A stretch of 64,000 nt of DNA from G963662905 sp963676725 (GCA_963676725.1 OY781463.1:1240001-1304000), one strand, 5' to 3'. Shown: positions 18,901 to 28,955, numbered from the stretch's first letter. Notes: generated by a model not told the origin, from the sequence alone. Program-made: numbers and translations.

Positions 18901-21900
18901 TTTGGGTTTTCCTGTAGATCCTGAGGTATAAATCACATAAATCAGGTCGGATGGCTTATTGATGCGCTCCGGATTGGGTAGTTCCCCTTCAAATATTTGA
19001 GGATCGGATGTGTCAATAAACTGCCCATGAAATCCTTCTGCTTTATCGAAATATTTTTTGACCGTAACCATATATTTGGCGCCACAGTTTTCGAGCATAT
19101 ATTTCACACGATCAGCAGGAAAATCCGGTTTCATAGGAACATAACAGCCCCCGGATTTCAGGATTCCCAAAATACTGATAATCATCTCAAAGCTGTTATC
19201 CATCATGATGCCCACATAATCGTCGGGGGCAATGCCAGTATTGCGCAGATAATGTGCCAATTGATTGGCTTTATGGTTCAGTTCGCCATAGCTCATCTGT
19301 TCGCCACGAAAACTGATCGCAATCTGCTCGGGATTTCGCTTTGCATGATCTTCTATAATATAATGTACGCATTGGTCTTCCGGCCACGAAGCATCGGTTT
19401 GATTAAAATCATAGAGTAATTGCTGGCGTTCCGGAGCTGTAACCATTTCATATTCTGCAATTTGTTTTTCAGGATTTTGCAGTATTCCTTTCAGTAATTG
19501 CTCAAAATGCCCCGACATTCGTTCGATGCTGTCTTCTTCGTAAAGGCTTGTGCGGTATTCCCAGTTCAGGCGGAAACAATCGCCTTCTTCAGCAACTTCG
19601 AGCATAATATCCGCATGCGCCGAATGGGAAGGGATTTCCTCGGCAATCATCTGTAAACCATTATATTCCTTTTGTGGGAATCCCATGCTTTGATAAACCA
19701 AGGCCACATCATAAATAGGATTTCTACTGGCGTCTCTCGCTACCTTCAGTTTTTCCACAAGATGTTCAAACTGAAAGTCTTGATGATCATATGCTTCGAG
19801 GAAATTTTCGTGCACTTCTTTGACAAATTCCTTGAAGGTTTTCTTGTTTTCCGGTTTGTTGCGCAATACAAGTGTGTTGACGAACATCCCGATAAGGCGC
19901 TGGATATCGACATGCGATCTTCCTGCCATTCCTGCCCCAATTACAATATCTTCTTTATGGCTGTATTTTGCCAATAGTGTATTAAAAACGGCTGTAAAAA
20001 ATGGATAAAGCGTAATATGCTCCTGGGCTGCAAAGTCCTTAATCTGAGCGGAAATCTTTGCGTCGAGCTTTGTGCTGAAGGTATTGCCTTCATGTTGCAA
20101 AATTGCCGGCCTTGGAAAATCCGTAGGCAGGTCAAGCACTGGCACTTCATCACGGAACAGATTGAGCCAATATTCTTCATGCTCCTGCATCATATCCGAA
20201 ATATGAATACGGTTTTGCCAATCAGAGAAATCGCGATATTGTATGCGCAGGTTCTCCGGATTGTGGCCACGATACAAATCGTATAGTTCGTTGAAAAACA
20301 GTACAAAAGAGCTTCCATCAAAGATGCAATGATGGAAATCCATCAAAAGGGCATAAGATTCCGCACTAAATTTTACCAAAACAATACGAAAGAGCGGCGC
20401 TTTTCTAATGTCGAAGGGCTGAATAAAATGTTCCAGATAATCTTGAAGCTCATCTTCATGAAGTTCAATTATTTTCTTCTTAAATCTGATTTCCGGATGA
20501 ATAATTTGAACGGCTTCACCATGGATAATATCGAAACTGGTGCGCAATGCTTCATGTCTTTGAATAATGCGGTCAAGGGCCTGGCTTATTTTCTCCTCAC
20601 TTACAGAACCACGAAAACGAATGATCAGTGGGATATTGTTCATCAAGCCGGTGTCGGCCATTTCCTCCCAGAATACCAGGCGTTTTTGTGCCGAAGAAAC
20701 GGGATAATACTCCTGATTGGGGATCTGCTCTATGGTATCTACAGAGACTTTTCTGGCAGATTTAATCAGGATTGCCTGTTGGCGGATGTCGGGATGCGTA
20801 AAGAGTGTGGAGAAATTAATATCGGCATGAAAGAACTCATTAATCCTGCTTTGTAATTGCGTGATTTTTAATGAATGACCGCCCAAATCAAAGAAGTTTT
20901 CCGTTACGCCAATCTCCTCGAGGCCAAGAATATCCTTCCAGAATTCGACAAGTTTTTCCTCCACTCCATTGGCGGGTTTTTCGATGCTGCGGTGCACGCT
21001 TGGCTCAGGAAGTTTATGCCTGTCAATTTTCCCGCTTGTGGAAATGGGCATATGTTCCATATGAATCAGATAGGCAGGAATCATATAATCGGGCAGCACT
21101 TTTGCCAGAAAATCATGTAATGATTTACTATCTGGCTTCGCCGATGCGGTATAATAGCCACATAAATAATCCTTGCCTTGAGCATCTTTTCTCGGAAGAA
21201 CAACGGCTTCACGTATGCCGTTATATTGCAGCATCGTACGTTCAATTTCTTCGGGTTCGATGCGGAATCCGCGAATCTTGACCTGGAAGTCGATGCGCCC
21301 AAGAAATTCTATATTCCCATCGTTTCGATAACGAGCCAAATCACCCGAACGGTACATTTTTTCTCCGGGGAAAAATGGGTCATCTACAAAGACTGCTGCT
21401 GTTTTTTCAGGCTGGTTTAAATAGCTTGTTGCCAGCGATTTTCCTGCAATACACAATTCCCCCGGAATGCCTGTTGGCAAGGGTTTTTGCTGAGGATCCA
21501 ATATATAAATGCGTGTATGGGCCGCAGCTTTTCCAATAGGAATATTCTCATAATATTTATCCACTTCAAAGCAAGTGGCATAAACGGTACATTCCGTTGG
21601 TCCATAGAAATTCAATACTTTATAGCTTTGTGGCTTGAATTTCTGCAACTTATCGCCTCCAGTATAAACGATTTTCAGGGAAGTGGCTTCGTTCTTCTCC
21701 ATAAATTGTTCCAGAAATTGCGTTGGCAAAAAGGCCTTTGTAATCTGCTGCTCGTTGATATAATCGAAGAGCTCATCAACAGAGCGCCGCAGATCGTCCG
21801 GTAAAATATAGAGTCCGGCACCGGATAAAATCGCAGGGAAAATTTCAAAAACACTGGCATCAAAACCAAAGCCTGCAAACTTTGTGAAACGATCATCAGG

Positions 21901-23808
21901 CTGTGCATCAATGCGTTTCAGCATATCATCCATACGAAAACGCAGGGCTTTATGGCCAATAAGCACGCCTTTGGGTTTGCCCGTTGAGCCGCTCGTATAA
22001 ATAATGTATGCGTCATCAGCAAAAGTAGGCTGCATTTGCAAGGGTTGAATATCTTCCGCTTCCAGGGCAAAATCATTGGCATTGATAATCATACCACCGA
22101 AGTCTTTCAGATTTTCGATATACCTTCCTTTTGTAATGATATAGCGACATTTTGCATCCGCCAGCATATAGCTTACCCTGTCTTCAGGATATTGATGATC
22201 GACAGGCATATAAACGCCACCGGCCTTTAAAACAGCCAATGGGCCAAGCAGCATAAGCGGATCCGGATCGCTGAGCACGGCAACAATTTCGCCCTTTTCC
22301 ATCCCCTGGTTCTGCAAATAAAGGGCAAGACGCTCGCTCAATTGATCGACTTGATGATAGGAGAGTTTTTGTTCTCCAAAAACCAAAGCTGTCGCTTCCG
22401 GAGAATGGGCTGCCACCTTTCTAAAAATATCCACAACAGTATCCTCAGAATCAAGAGGTTTTTCCTCTTTTTGCTCAAGCTGCAGTTTTTCTGAAAACAG
22501 CTCCGGAGACGCAATACCGAGGTCTTTAATGAGTGCCTCAGGCTGATCGAGTATCGATTTGATTAGATAAACTAATTGATTGTGAATACTTTGAATATCC
22601 TTTTTCAAGAAGGCTTCCTTGGGATGTACATAAAGAATACGGAAACTGCCCGGACTATCGTTAAAGAATAGGTTCAGGATCAGATGAAAGGGTGGTTGTT
22701 CGTAATTAGAAAAATGGATCTCTGCATCGAAAAGCTCATTGCTATAATCGCCCTGGCCAATGATCATATAATTTAAGAGATTATGCAGCTGAGGATGTTC
22801 TTCCCTCAGGTCATTCATCATTAAATCAAAGGGATAGGCCGAATGGTTTTTTAAAATATAGCGGCAATCATCATAATTATTTTTTAGGAAATCGATGCAT
22901 TTTGCTTCCGGATCGGGAGTAGAAACCAATGGCACAGCATTTACGAACATGCCTGCCATATTTTTCATTTCTTTACGGTTTCGATTGTGGGTCATGCTGC
23001 CCACGGTGATTTCTTCATGGCGGCAAACCTTTTGAAGATAGATGCTCCAGGCGCCAAGCATCAGCCCAAACCACGACATTTTATAGAAGTGGCAAAATTC
23101 GAGGATATCCCGACCACATTGTACATCAAGCTGTTGCATATGATGTTCCACCTCAATATTTGCTTTTCGGCTGCGGATCATCGGATGTACCATCTCCGGA
23201 GGAAGCTGCTCAAAACTGTCCTTCCAAAACTGTTGGTCTTTCTTGCACTCCAAGGATGCTGCATATTCCTCCTCAAACTTCAGGTATTCGATATGCGAGA
23301 TCGGCCCTGGAATATGAAGGTTCTCTCCATTGATACACTGTTGATACAGAAGTTGAAGCTGGTCGATAAGGAGCTTAAATGTATAACCATCGGAAACGAT
23401 ATGGTGAATATTCAGAAATAATGCCGTTTCCTCTTCCGGCAGTTTGAGTATGGCCGCATAAAACAAGCGACTGTCTGTCAAACGAAAGGCCTGGTTTCTG
23501 ACTTTATCCAGCCAATTGCGAAAACGTTTCTTTCCAAAATCGTCCGAGAAATCCATATAATCGAGCGGAAAAGCCTGAAAAGGGCGGATGTATTGATAAA
23601 AAATGCCCTCTTTTTGATGAATTTCTGTGCGCAAAGCCTCATGTTTTTCGATAAGGTGCATCAGCGCAATTTCGAGGCATTTGGCATCGGCCTTGCCTTT
23701 AAAACGCAGTAGGAAGGGGTTGTTGGCAAAAGCCGTGCCCGGATAGAGCTGTTCTGTAATGAGTTCCCTTTGTTCGGGATGCGTCAGTGGAAAGAGATGT
23801 TGGTCCAT
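15919..23808 (-). CDS. Two-module nonribosomal peptide synthetase with reductase and C-terminal cNMP-binding-like domain
   Basis: Multidomain enzyme of 2629 aa. In order: condensation (HHIVSDG, 135-141), adenylation 1 (YTSGSTGKPKG, about 605), carrier 1 (DLGGHSLK, about 975), condensation 2 (HHCIFDG, about 1157), adenylation 2 (YTSGSTGKPKG, about 1627), carrier 2 (DLGGHSLK, about 2015), thioester reductase (TGTTGYLG, about 2119, with YAQTK farther on), and from about 2490 a cyclic-nucleotide-binding-like domain (GEQLGIESL...KRAAV cassette). The start with a C domain suggests an N-acylated first residue or an upstream donor. The reductase predicts release as an aldehyde or alcohol, or cyclisation of an amino-aldehyde. 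By-eye pocket residues are DAFFVTFVY for A1 (unassigned) and DFWSTGMVH for A2 (threonine-like, tentative). No phosphopantetheinyl transferase, exporter or tailoring gene lies nearby. The fused CNB domain is unusual. Confidence 0.95.
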   Translation of the reverse strand: MDQHLFPLTHPEQRELITEQLYPGTAFANNPFLLRFKGKADAKCLEIALMHLIEKHEALRTEIHQKEGIFYQYIRPFQAFPLDYMDFSDDFGKKRFRNWLDKVRNQAFRLTDSRLFYAAILKLPEEETALFLNIHHIVSDGYTFKLLIDQLQLLYQQCINGENLHIPGPISHIEYLKFEEEYAASLECKKDQQFWKDSFEQLPPEMVHPMIRSRKANIEVEHHMQQLDVQCGRDILEFCHFYKMSWFGLMLGAWSIYLQKVCRHEEITVGSMTHNRNRKEMKNMAGMFVNAVPLVSTPDPEAKCIDFLKNNYDDCRYILKNHSAYPFDLMMNDLREEHPQLHNLLNYMIIGQGDYSNELFDAEIHFSNYEQPPFHLILNLFFNDSPGSFRILYVHPKEAFLKKDIQSIHNQLVYLIKSILDQPEALIKDLGIASPELFSEKLQLEQKEEKPLDSEDTVVDIFRKVAAHSPEATALVFGEQKLSYHQVDQLSERLALYLQNQGMEKGEIVAVLSDPDPLMLLGPLAVLKAGGVYMPVDHQYPEDRVSYMLADAKCRYIITKGRYIENLKDFGGMIINANDFALEAEDIQPLQMQPTFADDAYIIYTSGSTGKPKGVLIGHKALRFRMDDMLKRIDAQPDDRFTKFAGFGFDASVFEIFPAILSGAGLYILPDDLRRSVDELFDYINEQQITKAFLPTQFLEQFMEKNEATSLKIVYTGGDKLQKFKPQSYKVLNFYGPTECTVYATCFEVDKYYENIPIGKAAAHTRIYILDPQQKPLPTGIPGELCIAGKSLATSYLNQPEKTAAVFVDDPFFPGEKMYRSGDLARYRNDGNIEFLGRIDFQVKIRGFRIEPEEIERTMLQYNGIREAVVLPRKDAQGKDYLCGYYTASAKPDSKSLHDFLAKVLPDYMIPAYLIHMEHMPISTSGKIDRHKLPEPSVHRSIEKPANGVEEKLVEFWKDILGLEEIGVTENFFDLGGHSLKITQLQSRINEFFHADINFSTLFTHPDIRQQAILIKSARKVSVDTIEQIPNQEYYPVSSAQKRLVFWEEMADTGLMNNIPLIIRFRGSVSEEKISQALDRIIQRHEALRTSFDIIHGEAVQIIHPEIRFKKKIIELHEDELQDYLEHFIQPFDIRKAPLFRIVLVKFSAESYALLMDFHHCIFDGSSFVLFFNELYDLYRGHNPENLRIQYRDFSDWQNRIHISDMMQEHEEYWLNLFRDEVPVLDLPTDFPRPAILQHEGNTFSTKLDAKISAQIKDFAAQEHITLYPFFTAVFNTLLAKYSHKEDIVIGAGMAGRSHVDIQRLIGMFVNTLVLRNKPENKKTFKEFVKEVHENFLEAYDHQDFQFEHLVEKLKVARDASRNPIYDVALVYQSMGFPQKEYNGLQMIAEEIPSHSAHADIMLEVAEEGDCFRLNWEYRTSLYEEDSIERMSGHFEQLLKGILQNPEKQIAEYEMVTAPERQQLLYDFNQTDASWPEDQCVHYIIEDHAKRNPEQIAISFRGEQMSYGELNHKANQLAHYLRNTGIAPDDYVGIMMDNSFEMIISILGILKSGGCYVPMKPDFPADRVKYMLENCGAKYMVTVKKYFDKAEGFHGQFIDTSDPQIFEGELPNPERINKPSDLIYVIYTSGSTGKPKGVMLEHRNIVRLFLNSEMPYSLSSDDVWSMFHAFSFDFSIWEIFGALLYGARLVVVPKDVVINPDAFLQLLKDEQVSILSQTPGAFYNLIEKDLLTQDHDLKIRYVTFGGEALKPALLADWHKKYPKTRLINMYGITETTVHVTFKEIGDFEIDNNISNIGVPIPTLRTYIMDTQHKLMPIGVPGEICVAGDGLARAYLGLPELTAEKFMPNPYVPTEKIYRSGDLARILANGEMEYLGRIDFQVKIRGFRIELGEIESKLIAHPDIHETVVLARDDKEGNKYLSAYLETEANIPVHDIKEFLKKDLPDYMIPSYFISMAKFPINVNGKVDRKALPLPDEHITTGAAFKEAENDAQKKIAAAFRKTLGLEKISIEDDFFDLGGHSLKAVSLVAELQKDFELSVNDVFEYRTTEKLAENIIEKKENIGEKLSHISEIMDKQAMRVQEFLSTEKYKNRLNAYRTSFMRYEQLHPEEKRNYQHILLTGTTGYLGVHLLDELLQKTEAHIYAIVRGKDQEEAKNRLIRHTEYYFGKSYPELYEDRLSVLNGDLGAIQLGLDDEVYKYAAQNVDAIFHPAALVKHYGDLSVFRKNNVEAVGHLIDFALDSKNKDLHHVSTLSVFTGEIDGQHNAMYTEDDYDQGQRSDNYYAQTKFEAEKLVMDARNKGIKTNIYRIGNVSVNSKTGHLQSDVEGNAFYSVLKGYVNIGAVPDSFNEVEFAWVNELAAAIVRLGTHKELYNSNWHLWNTNKIELADVLTDDALNLNIEKLDFDAFIAYLSKHYDVDVFKPHIEKILLHMGWLGLLSAQPDEVLSHITTEHIFSERTDYVLKKLGFIWPKTDAALIRKMLIQALSERLGFMKQSPLFEKMDEALLEQLAPIMRRKYFEEGEDVLWENDPVDHLQFIENGFVELSRHSATGWLGTIGVLHQGEQLGIESLSKDKRAAVIAEAILGGLTLYEMDNEKLLRIGKEHPEIAFRLMDLMSDRIRKLETMIVNLG

Positions 23809-23843
23809 AATTTTTTGCTTTGGGTTCGCGAAAATTCAGACAA

Positions 23844-23876
23844 TAAAGATAAACAAAAGCCGCTTATTCCGGCAAT
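23844..23876 (-). promoter_or_regulatory. Putative promoter of the NRPS gene
   Basis: On the minus strand ATTG, a 21-base spacer, then TATCTTTA. Each element has one mismatch to TTTG/TAnnTTTG. It lies 36 bases upstream of the NRPS ATG. Confidence 0.4.
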
Positions 23877-24046
23877 TGAGGTCGAGAAATATTTGGAAGG
23901 GCGGCTTTAGACAGTGAAATAGTGGGGAGGATTTTGAAATTGTGCTCTTTTTAGGCTAAGAATGATAAATTAGAATTGGATCTAATAGGTTGATAAACAA
24001 TAGTTAATAGCCAGTAATCTATCCTTGAATTGATTTGGAAAACGGA

Positions 24047-24078
24047 TTTGTTTTTTTAAGCTACAAGACTTATATTTG
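24047..24078 (+). promoter_or_regulatory. Promoter of the sorting-domain protein at 24.3 kb
   Basis: TTTG (24047-24050), 20-base spacer, TATATTTG (24071-24078): an exact consensus match. The predicted start near 24083 leaves a 5' leader of about 215 bases before the ATG at 24300. Confidence 0.6.
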
Positions 24079-24299
24079 CGGGTATTAATACACAGAGTAT
24101 CATGTTAGGTCTAGAGGTGCAGAAAAGAAGAGGGAATTGTCAGGGAGGATTTTTGTGTCAGGGCATTAGAGAGCCAGACCGTTTTTATGAATTTTCGCGC
24201 TAATGATTGCCCTGAGGTTTCAACAATTTGAACCCAAAGGGCTATAAATATGTTATTAAAAACAGGAAAAAAATAAGGTTTAAATTAAAATTTGAGGTT

Positions 24300-26495
24300 A
24301 TGAAAAAGATTTTACTTTTGGTTGGGGTGATGATGATGCTCTTTAGTTATGGACAAAATCGTTCTGATTATTATTGGAGTGGATATGGATCAAGCGATGA
24401 TATTAGTGATGGTATCAATTGGTGGACAGATGGTAATCCATCTTCTGGCGATAATCTGTATTTTAATAATACTGAAGGAGTTAGACATTGGGCATATTCT
24501 AATTATGGAGTGGGCTCCTATTTTGGTAGTTTAATTACATATAATGGAGCAGGAGGGATAAAATTTTATGGCGATAATACTTATGCCTATAAATTTGAGA
24601 ATAATAGTGATGTGGAGCTTTTTGAATTAAGCCCAAACAGTGCCGCAGAGGGTAGTAGAGAAATAGGTAATCGCATTGATAATAATCTTGAAATAAATCC
24701 AGTTGGAAGTGGAGGCATCCTTGTTTCGTGTGATAAAATCAGTATGGATAATACTAATGGCTCAAGAACATTAAAAGTATATGGAGGGAACACTTTAACG
24801 ATAGATGGTTTCATCTATGAAAAAAACGGAACTGGTGCTTCTTTTCAATTACTTGGTAGTGCGACAGTAATTATTAAAGGGAATTCAACTTATACGGGAG
24901 CAACAACAGTTTCCGGTGGCACCCTAGAACTTCAAGGTAGCATTGCATCAAGTGCTGTCACTGTTGAAAGTGGAGCGACTTTAAAAATAAATGGAGATGA
25001 TGTAACATTGGCTTCATTAGATGTTGAGCCTGGTGGTGTTGTTACTATTGAAGCAGGTAAATCTTTAACTGTTACAGGAGCATTTTCCAACAGTGGTACA
25101 GTTACAGTTAAATCTACCTCATCCGCCACCGGCTCTCTAATTACTAATGGAACAGTTACAGTGAATGTTACTGTTGAGAGTTATCTAGCTCAAGATGTAT
25201 TCCATTATATTGCAAGCCCGATTAATTATAGTTCTGGTTCATTTAATGATTTGAGTTTGGGATTGACTGCTGGCGAAGGTAATGACGATTTTCGGAAATA
25301 CGAAACATCAAGCAATACATGGATAGATATTCTTAATGGAAATGGTGCAGGATCTCTCATGGGCTCTGAAACTTTTGTAATAGGAAAAGGTTATGCAATT
25401 GCTTATGCCGGAGAAAATAAAACTATAAGCTTAACAGGAACTCTAAATGATGGTGATATTGATGTTGCTGTAAGCTCAGGAGGTGTTGGAAATAATTCAG
25501 GAGCAAATCTGATTGGTAACCCATATCCTTCAACAATGAAGGTAAGTGCTTTTTTAGCAGCGAATAATTCAACAAATGGCACAATAAATACTACAATTGG
25601 TGGAACATTGTACTTTTGGGATGAGCCTGCGTCAGGTTCCTTTGAAAAAGGCGATTATGCATATCGTACAAGTACAACAGGCACACCAGGTGGTGGAAAT
25701 AAAACACCAACTGATTATATTAATCCGGGCCAGGGCTTTTTTGTAAGTGCATCCTCTGATGGAAATGTTGCTTTTAGAAATACTCAAAGGGAACATGGAA
25801 TTTCAGTATTCTTTAAGAGCGAGAGCATTATTAAAGATTTTAAATTATCGGTTCAAAATATTGCTACTTCTGATATGAATACTGTAACAGTTGTTTTTGA
25901 TGTAAATTCAACAACAGGATTCGATGCATTATACGATGCTCCAAAATGGCAAGGGAATCCCGATCTGGCTTTATACAGTTTGCTTGGTGATCAAAAACTC
26001 GCAATACAATCATTGCCATCTATTGAAGAGCAAAACACTGTAGCTCTTGGATTGAATGTAAGTAAAACCGGCGATTATCTTTTTAATGTGCATACATTAT
26101 TAAACTTTGATGCCAGCACCCCAATCTTCCTCGAAGACAAACAAACGGAAGACATTATCGACCTTACAGTAAATCCGGAATATGTTTTTAATGTATCTGA
26201 AAGCGGAGTGATCAACGATCGTTTTGTGCTGCATTTTGGTACTATTACCGATATTGATGAGGCTGTTTCTATGGAAAAGCCAAGTATTTATGTTTCTGGT
26301 AATACACTGCATATCCTTAATCTCTATAGCGATTACACTCTTCGCATTACAGACATCACAGGTCGTGTTCTTGTGGAAGAGCAGCAATCTGCAAATCAAA
26401 CACTGCAATTGCCTGCTTCTATGAATACAGGGGTATATGTAGTTGAAATGACAAGTGAAAACCAACGCTTTACTCAAAAGCTGTTTGTCCGTTAG
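24300..26495 (+). CDS. Secreted autotransporter-repeat-like protein with type IX sorting domain
   Basis: Surface or secreted protein of 731 aa when started at 24300. I choose this ATG because the signal peptide MKKILLLVGVMMMLFSYGQ starts there. An in-frame ATG at 24228 would put 24 charged residues in front of it. The part around residues 180-290 has beta-rich repeats like YTGATTVSGGTLEL and VTVESGATLKI, the passenger-associated repeat seen in autotransporters and large adhesins. The C-terminal 80 residues (IDEAVSMEKPSIYVSG...YTLRITDITGRVL...GVYVVEM...KLFVR) form a type IX sorting domain. No enzymatic motif is seen, so adhesion or matrix function is inferred. A consensus promoter lies at 24047-24078 and a terminator follows at 26531. 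Confidence 0.85.
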   Translation: MKKILLLVGVMMMLFSYGQNRSDYYWSGYGSSDDISDGINWWTDGNPSSGDNLYFNNTEGVRHWAYSNYGVGSYFGSLITYNGAGGIKFYGDNTYAYKFENNSDVELFELSPNSAAEGSREIGNRIDNNLEINPVGSGGILVSCDKISMDNTNGSRTLKVYGGNTLTIDGFIYEKNGTGASFQLLGSATVIIKGNSTYTGATTVSGGTLELQGSIASSAVTVESGATLKINGDDVTLASLDVEPGGVVTIEAGKSLTVTGAFSNSGTVTVKSTSSATGSLITNGTVTVNVTVESYLAQDVFHYIASPINYSSGSFNDLSLGLTAGEGNDDFRKYETSSNTWIDILNGNGAGSLMGSETFVIGKGYAIAYAGENKTISLTGTLNDGDIDVAVSSGGVGNNSGANLIGNPYPSTMKVSAFLAANNSTNGTINTTIGGTLYFWDEPASGSFEKGDYAYRTSTTGTPGGGNKTPTDYINPGQGFFVSASSDGNVAFRNTQREHGISVFFKSESIIKDFKLSVQNIATSDMNTVTVVFDVNSTTGFDALYDAPKWQGNPDLALYSLLGDQKLAIQSLPSIEEQNTVALGLNVSKTGDYLFNVHTLLNFDASTPIFLEDKQTEDIIDLTVNPEYVFNVSESGVINDRFVLHFGTITDIDEAVSMEKPSIYVSGNTLHILNLYSDYTLRITDITGRVLVEEQQSANQTLQLPASMNTGVYVVEMTSENQRFTQKLFVR

Positions 26496-26530
26496 TCTGA
26501 GTACTGAATATATTTTATAAGAAAATATGT

Positions 26531-26567
26531 GATCTCCCGTTGCTTCTTGCGGCGGGGGATTTTTTTA
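26531..26567 (+). terminator. Rho-independent terminator
   Basis: A stem of about ten pairs including G-U (CTCCCGTTGC/GCGGCGGGGG, loop TTCTT) is followed by ATTTTTTT. It lies 36 bases downstream of the sorting-domain gene. Confidence 0.75.
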
Positions 26568-26569
26568 TG

Positions 26570-27800
26570 GTGGCTCGGCACCAACTGGGTGGCTAAGGTT
26601 CTAACCGGTGGCTGAGGCCCTCGAAGCCACGAATCGAAATGGATGTTTTGTTTTGCGTTGCTCAACTTTTTTTTGTCCACGAAGAACGCTAAGGCCGCTA
26701 AGTGGTGGCTGAGGTTTTAGTGGGTGGCTGAGGTTCTCGAAGCCACGAATTGAAATGGATGTTTTGTTTTGTTTCGCGTTGCTCAACTTTTTTTTTGTCC
26801 ACGAAGAACGCTAAGGCCGCTAAGCGGTGGCTGAGGTTTTAGTGGGTGACTGAGGTTCTCGAAGTCACGAATCGAAATGGATGTTTTGTTTGCTTCGGCT
26901 ACGCTTACTTCGGCTTCGCTCAGCACATCGCAGCACAAGTCGCTCAACTTTTTTTTTGTCCACGAAGAACGCTAAGGCCGCTAAGCGGTGGCTGAGGTTT
27001 GGGTGGGTGGCTAAGATTCTCGAAGCCACGAATTGAAATGGATGTTTTGTTTTGTTTCGCTTGTTTCGACTACGCTTACTTCGGCTTCGCTCAGCACATC
27101 GCAGCACAAGTCGCTCAACTTTTTTTTTGTCCACGAAGAACGCTAAGGCCGCTAAGCGGTGGCTGAGGTTTGGGTGGGTGGCTAAGATTCTCGAAGCCAC
27201 GAATCGAAATGGATGTTTTGTTTCGCGTTGCTCAACTTTTTTTTTGTCCACGAAGAACGCTAAGGCCGCTAAGCGTTAGCTGAGGTTTGGGTGGGTGGCT
27301 GAGGCTCTCGGAGCCACGAATTGAAATGGCTGTTTTTTTTCGCGTTGCTCAACCTTTTTTTTGTCCACGAAGAACGCTAAGGCCGCTAAGCGGTGGCTGA
27401 GGTTTTAGTGGGTGGCTGAGGTTCACGAAGCCACGAATCGAAATGGATGTTTTGTTTCGCGTTGCTCAACCTTTTTTTTGTCCACGAAGAACGCTAAGGC
27501 CGCTAAGCGGTGGCTGAGGTTTTAGCGGGTGGCTGAGGTTCACGAAGTCACTATTCCTGAGGATAATATGATAATACAAATCAATGGGCGCTTCGAGAGC
27601 CTCGCTTCGTGGACCTCAGCACAGCGCAGCGACCCAAAACTGGTGGCTAAGATTCTCGAAGCCACGAATCGAAATGGATGTTTTGTTTGCTTCGGCTACG
27701 CTTACTTCGGCTTCGCTCAGCACATCGCAGCACAAGTCGCTCAACCTTTTTTTGTCCACGAAGAACGCTAAGGCCGCTAAGCGGTGGCTGAGGTTCTGTC
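26570..27800. repeat. Array of intergenic direct repeats
   Basis: Head-to-tail copies of a unit containing CGAAGAACGCTAAGGCCGCT, then GGTGGCTGAGG motifs, then CCACGAATCGAAATGG and a run of T. Copies of the first motif are near 26679, 26801, 26961, 27132, 27250, 27367, 27483 and 27758. Spacing is about 117-122 bp for the short form and about 160-170 bp where a block of CTTCGGCTACGCTTACTTCG type plus GCAGCACAAGTCGCTC is inserted. The + and - reading frames across it are by-products of this composition. Four more copies occur near 28951, 30194, 30361 and 30522. Confidence 0.9.
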
Positions 27801-28955
27801 TGGGTGACTGAGGCTCTAGGAGCCACGAATTGAAATGGCTGTTTTGTTGTTGTTTCGCTTGCTTCGACTACGCTTGCTTCGACTACGCTTGCTTCGACTA
27901 CGCTTACTTCGGCTTCGCTTGGTTCGACTTCGCTCACCACAGCTCACCACAGCTCACCACAGCGCACCACAACGCAGCACATTCGCTCAACTTTTTTTGT
28001 CCCGCAGATTACGCTGATTTTCGCAGCGATTATCTTTTTTCTCCACAAAAACAAATAGTAGAATGTGTCCCTTATGGAAATGACTCCTGACAGCAAAGAG
28101 CTGCGCCCTGATAAACTAGAAATATGCAATGGGAAAATACTACTGCATTGATTTCCTTTGCTTCGGAACGATGGAATTGTGGCCTTATGGTGTTAATTAT
28201 TTTCCGAAGATTATTTCTAAATAGTAAATATAATACGAATATATCATAAAATTTTTTATGTTTGCGTTTGTGAACTAATTTGATTGTAGTATTAAAGATT
28301 TTTTTTATGAAAAAGATGATTCTATTTGCATTGCTTATGATGCTTTCAAGTGTACAACTACTTTTTGCACAGCAGAAAGGAACGCCAATAGATATAGAGA
28401 AGGGATTTGAGGCCTCATTTTATCAGAATGGTGCCCGTTTAAATATGGCTAAGTTAAGTCAAATTATGCAAGACAATAATGAAGCCATGACATCTTTAGG
28501 GAAAGCGAAAACAAATAAGGCTTTTGCAACTGTTTTTGGCTTTGCTGGCGGTTTTTGTGTTGGGTGGCCACTAGGAACAGCGCTTGGAGGTGGTGATCCC
28601 GAATGGGCAATGCTTGGTATTGGTGCCGGATTAATTGTAATCTCCATACCTTTAACTATTGCATATTCGAATCATGCCACAAATGCGGTAAATTTGTATA
28701 ATGAATCCATTGGAGCACCTGCCAAACAGAATGTGAGTATGCAGTTTGGTATGACCCCAAATGGTCTTGGACTGACAATGCGTTTCTGATTTTTTTTCAA
28801 TTCCACAGTTTCCATCATTTTTTGGGGATGAATTCGCTTGCTTCGGCTTCGCTTGCTTCGAGGGCCTCAGCACAGCGCAGAACAGGTCGCTCAGCACATT
28901 TCGACAAGCTCAATGCATCGCATCGCAGCACAGGTCGCTCATTTTTTGTCCACGA
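27541..28955. repeat. Segmental duplication, copy 1
   Basis: This segment recurs at 29009-30198. It includes the motif GAAGTCACTATTCCTGAGG, the block beginning CCCGCAGATTACGCTG, about 270 bases of unique upstream sequence, the 160-aa gene and its 3' flank. Copy 1 is about 200 bp longer through one extra intergenic repeat unit. The upstream parts differ by a few point changes, while the coding parts appear identical. Confidence 0.9.
28307..28789 (+). CDS. Small exported/membrane protein, copy 1
   Basis: Unknown function, 160 aa. I start at 28307 (MKKMILFALLMMLSSVQLLFAQ), a clear signal peptide. An in-frame ATG at 28280 lacks support and the promoter-like TATGTTTG at 28257-28264 is close to it. 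After about 60 polar residues there is a glycine-rich hydrophobic stretch, FGFAGGFCVGWPLGTALGGG, and a second one, LGIGAGLIVISIPLTIAYS, which together look like a membrane hairpin. The C terminus (VSMQFGMTPNGLGLTMRF) has the alternating pattern of a terminal beta strand. Small proteins of this type are common in Bacteroidota, from recall. The gene is duplicated identically at 29574 and is surrounded by intergenic repeats. Confidence 0.75.
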   Translation: MKKMILFALLMMLSSVQLLFAQQKGTPIDIEKGFEASFYQNGARLNMAKLSQIMQDNNEAMTSLGKAKTNKAFATVFGFAGGFCVGWPLGTALGGGDPEWAMLGIGAGLIVISIPLTIAYSNHATNAVNLYNESIGAPAKQNVSMQFGMTPNGLGLTMRF

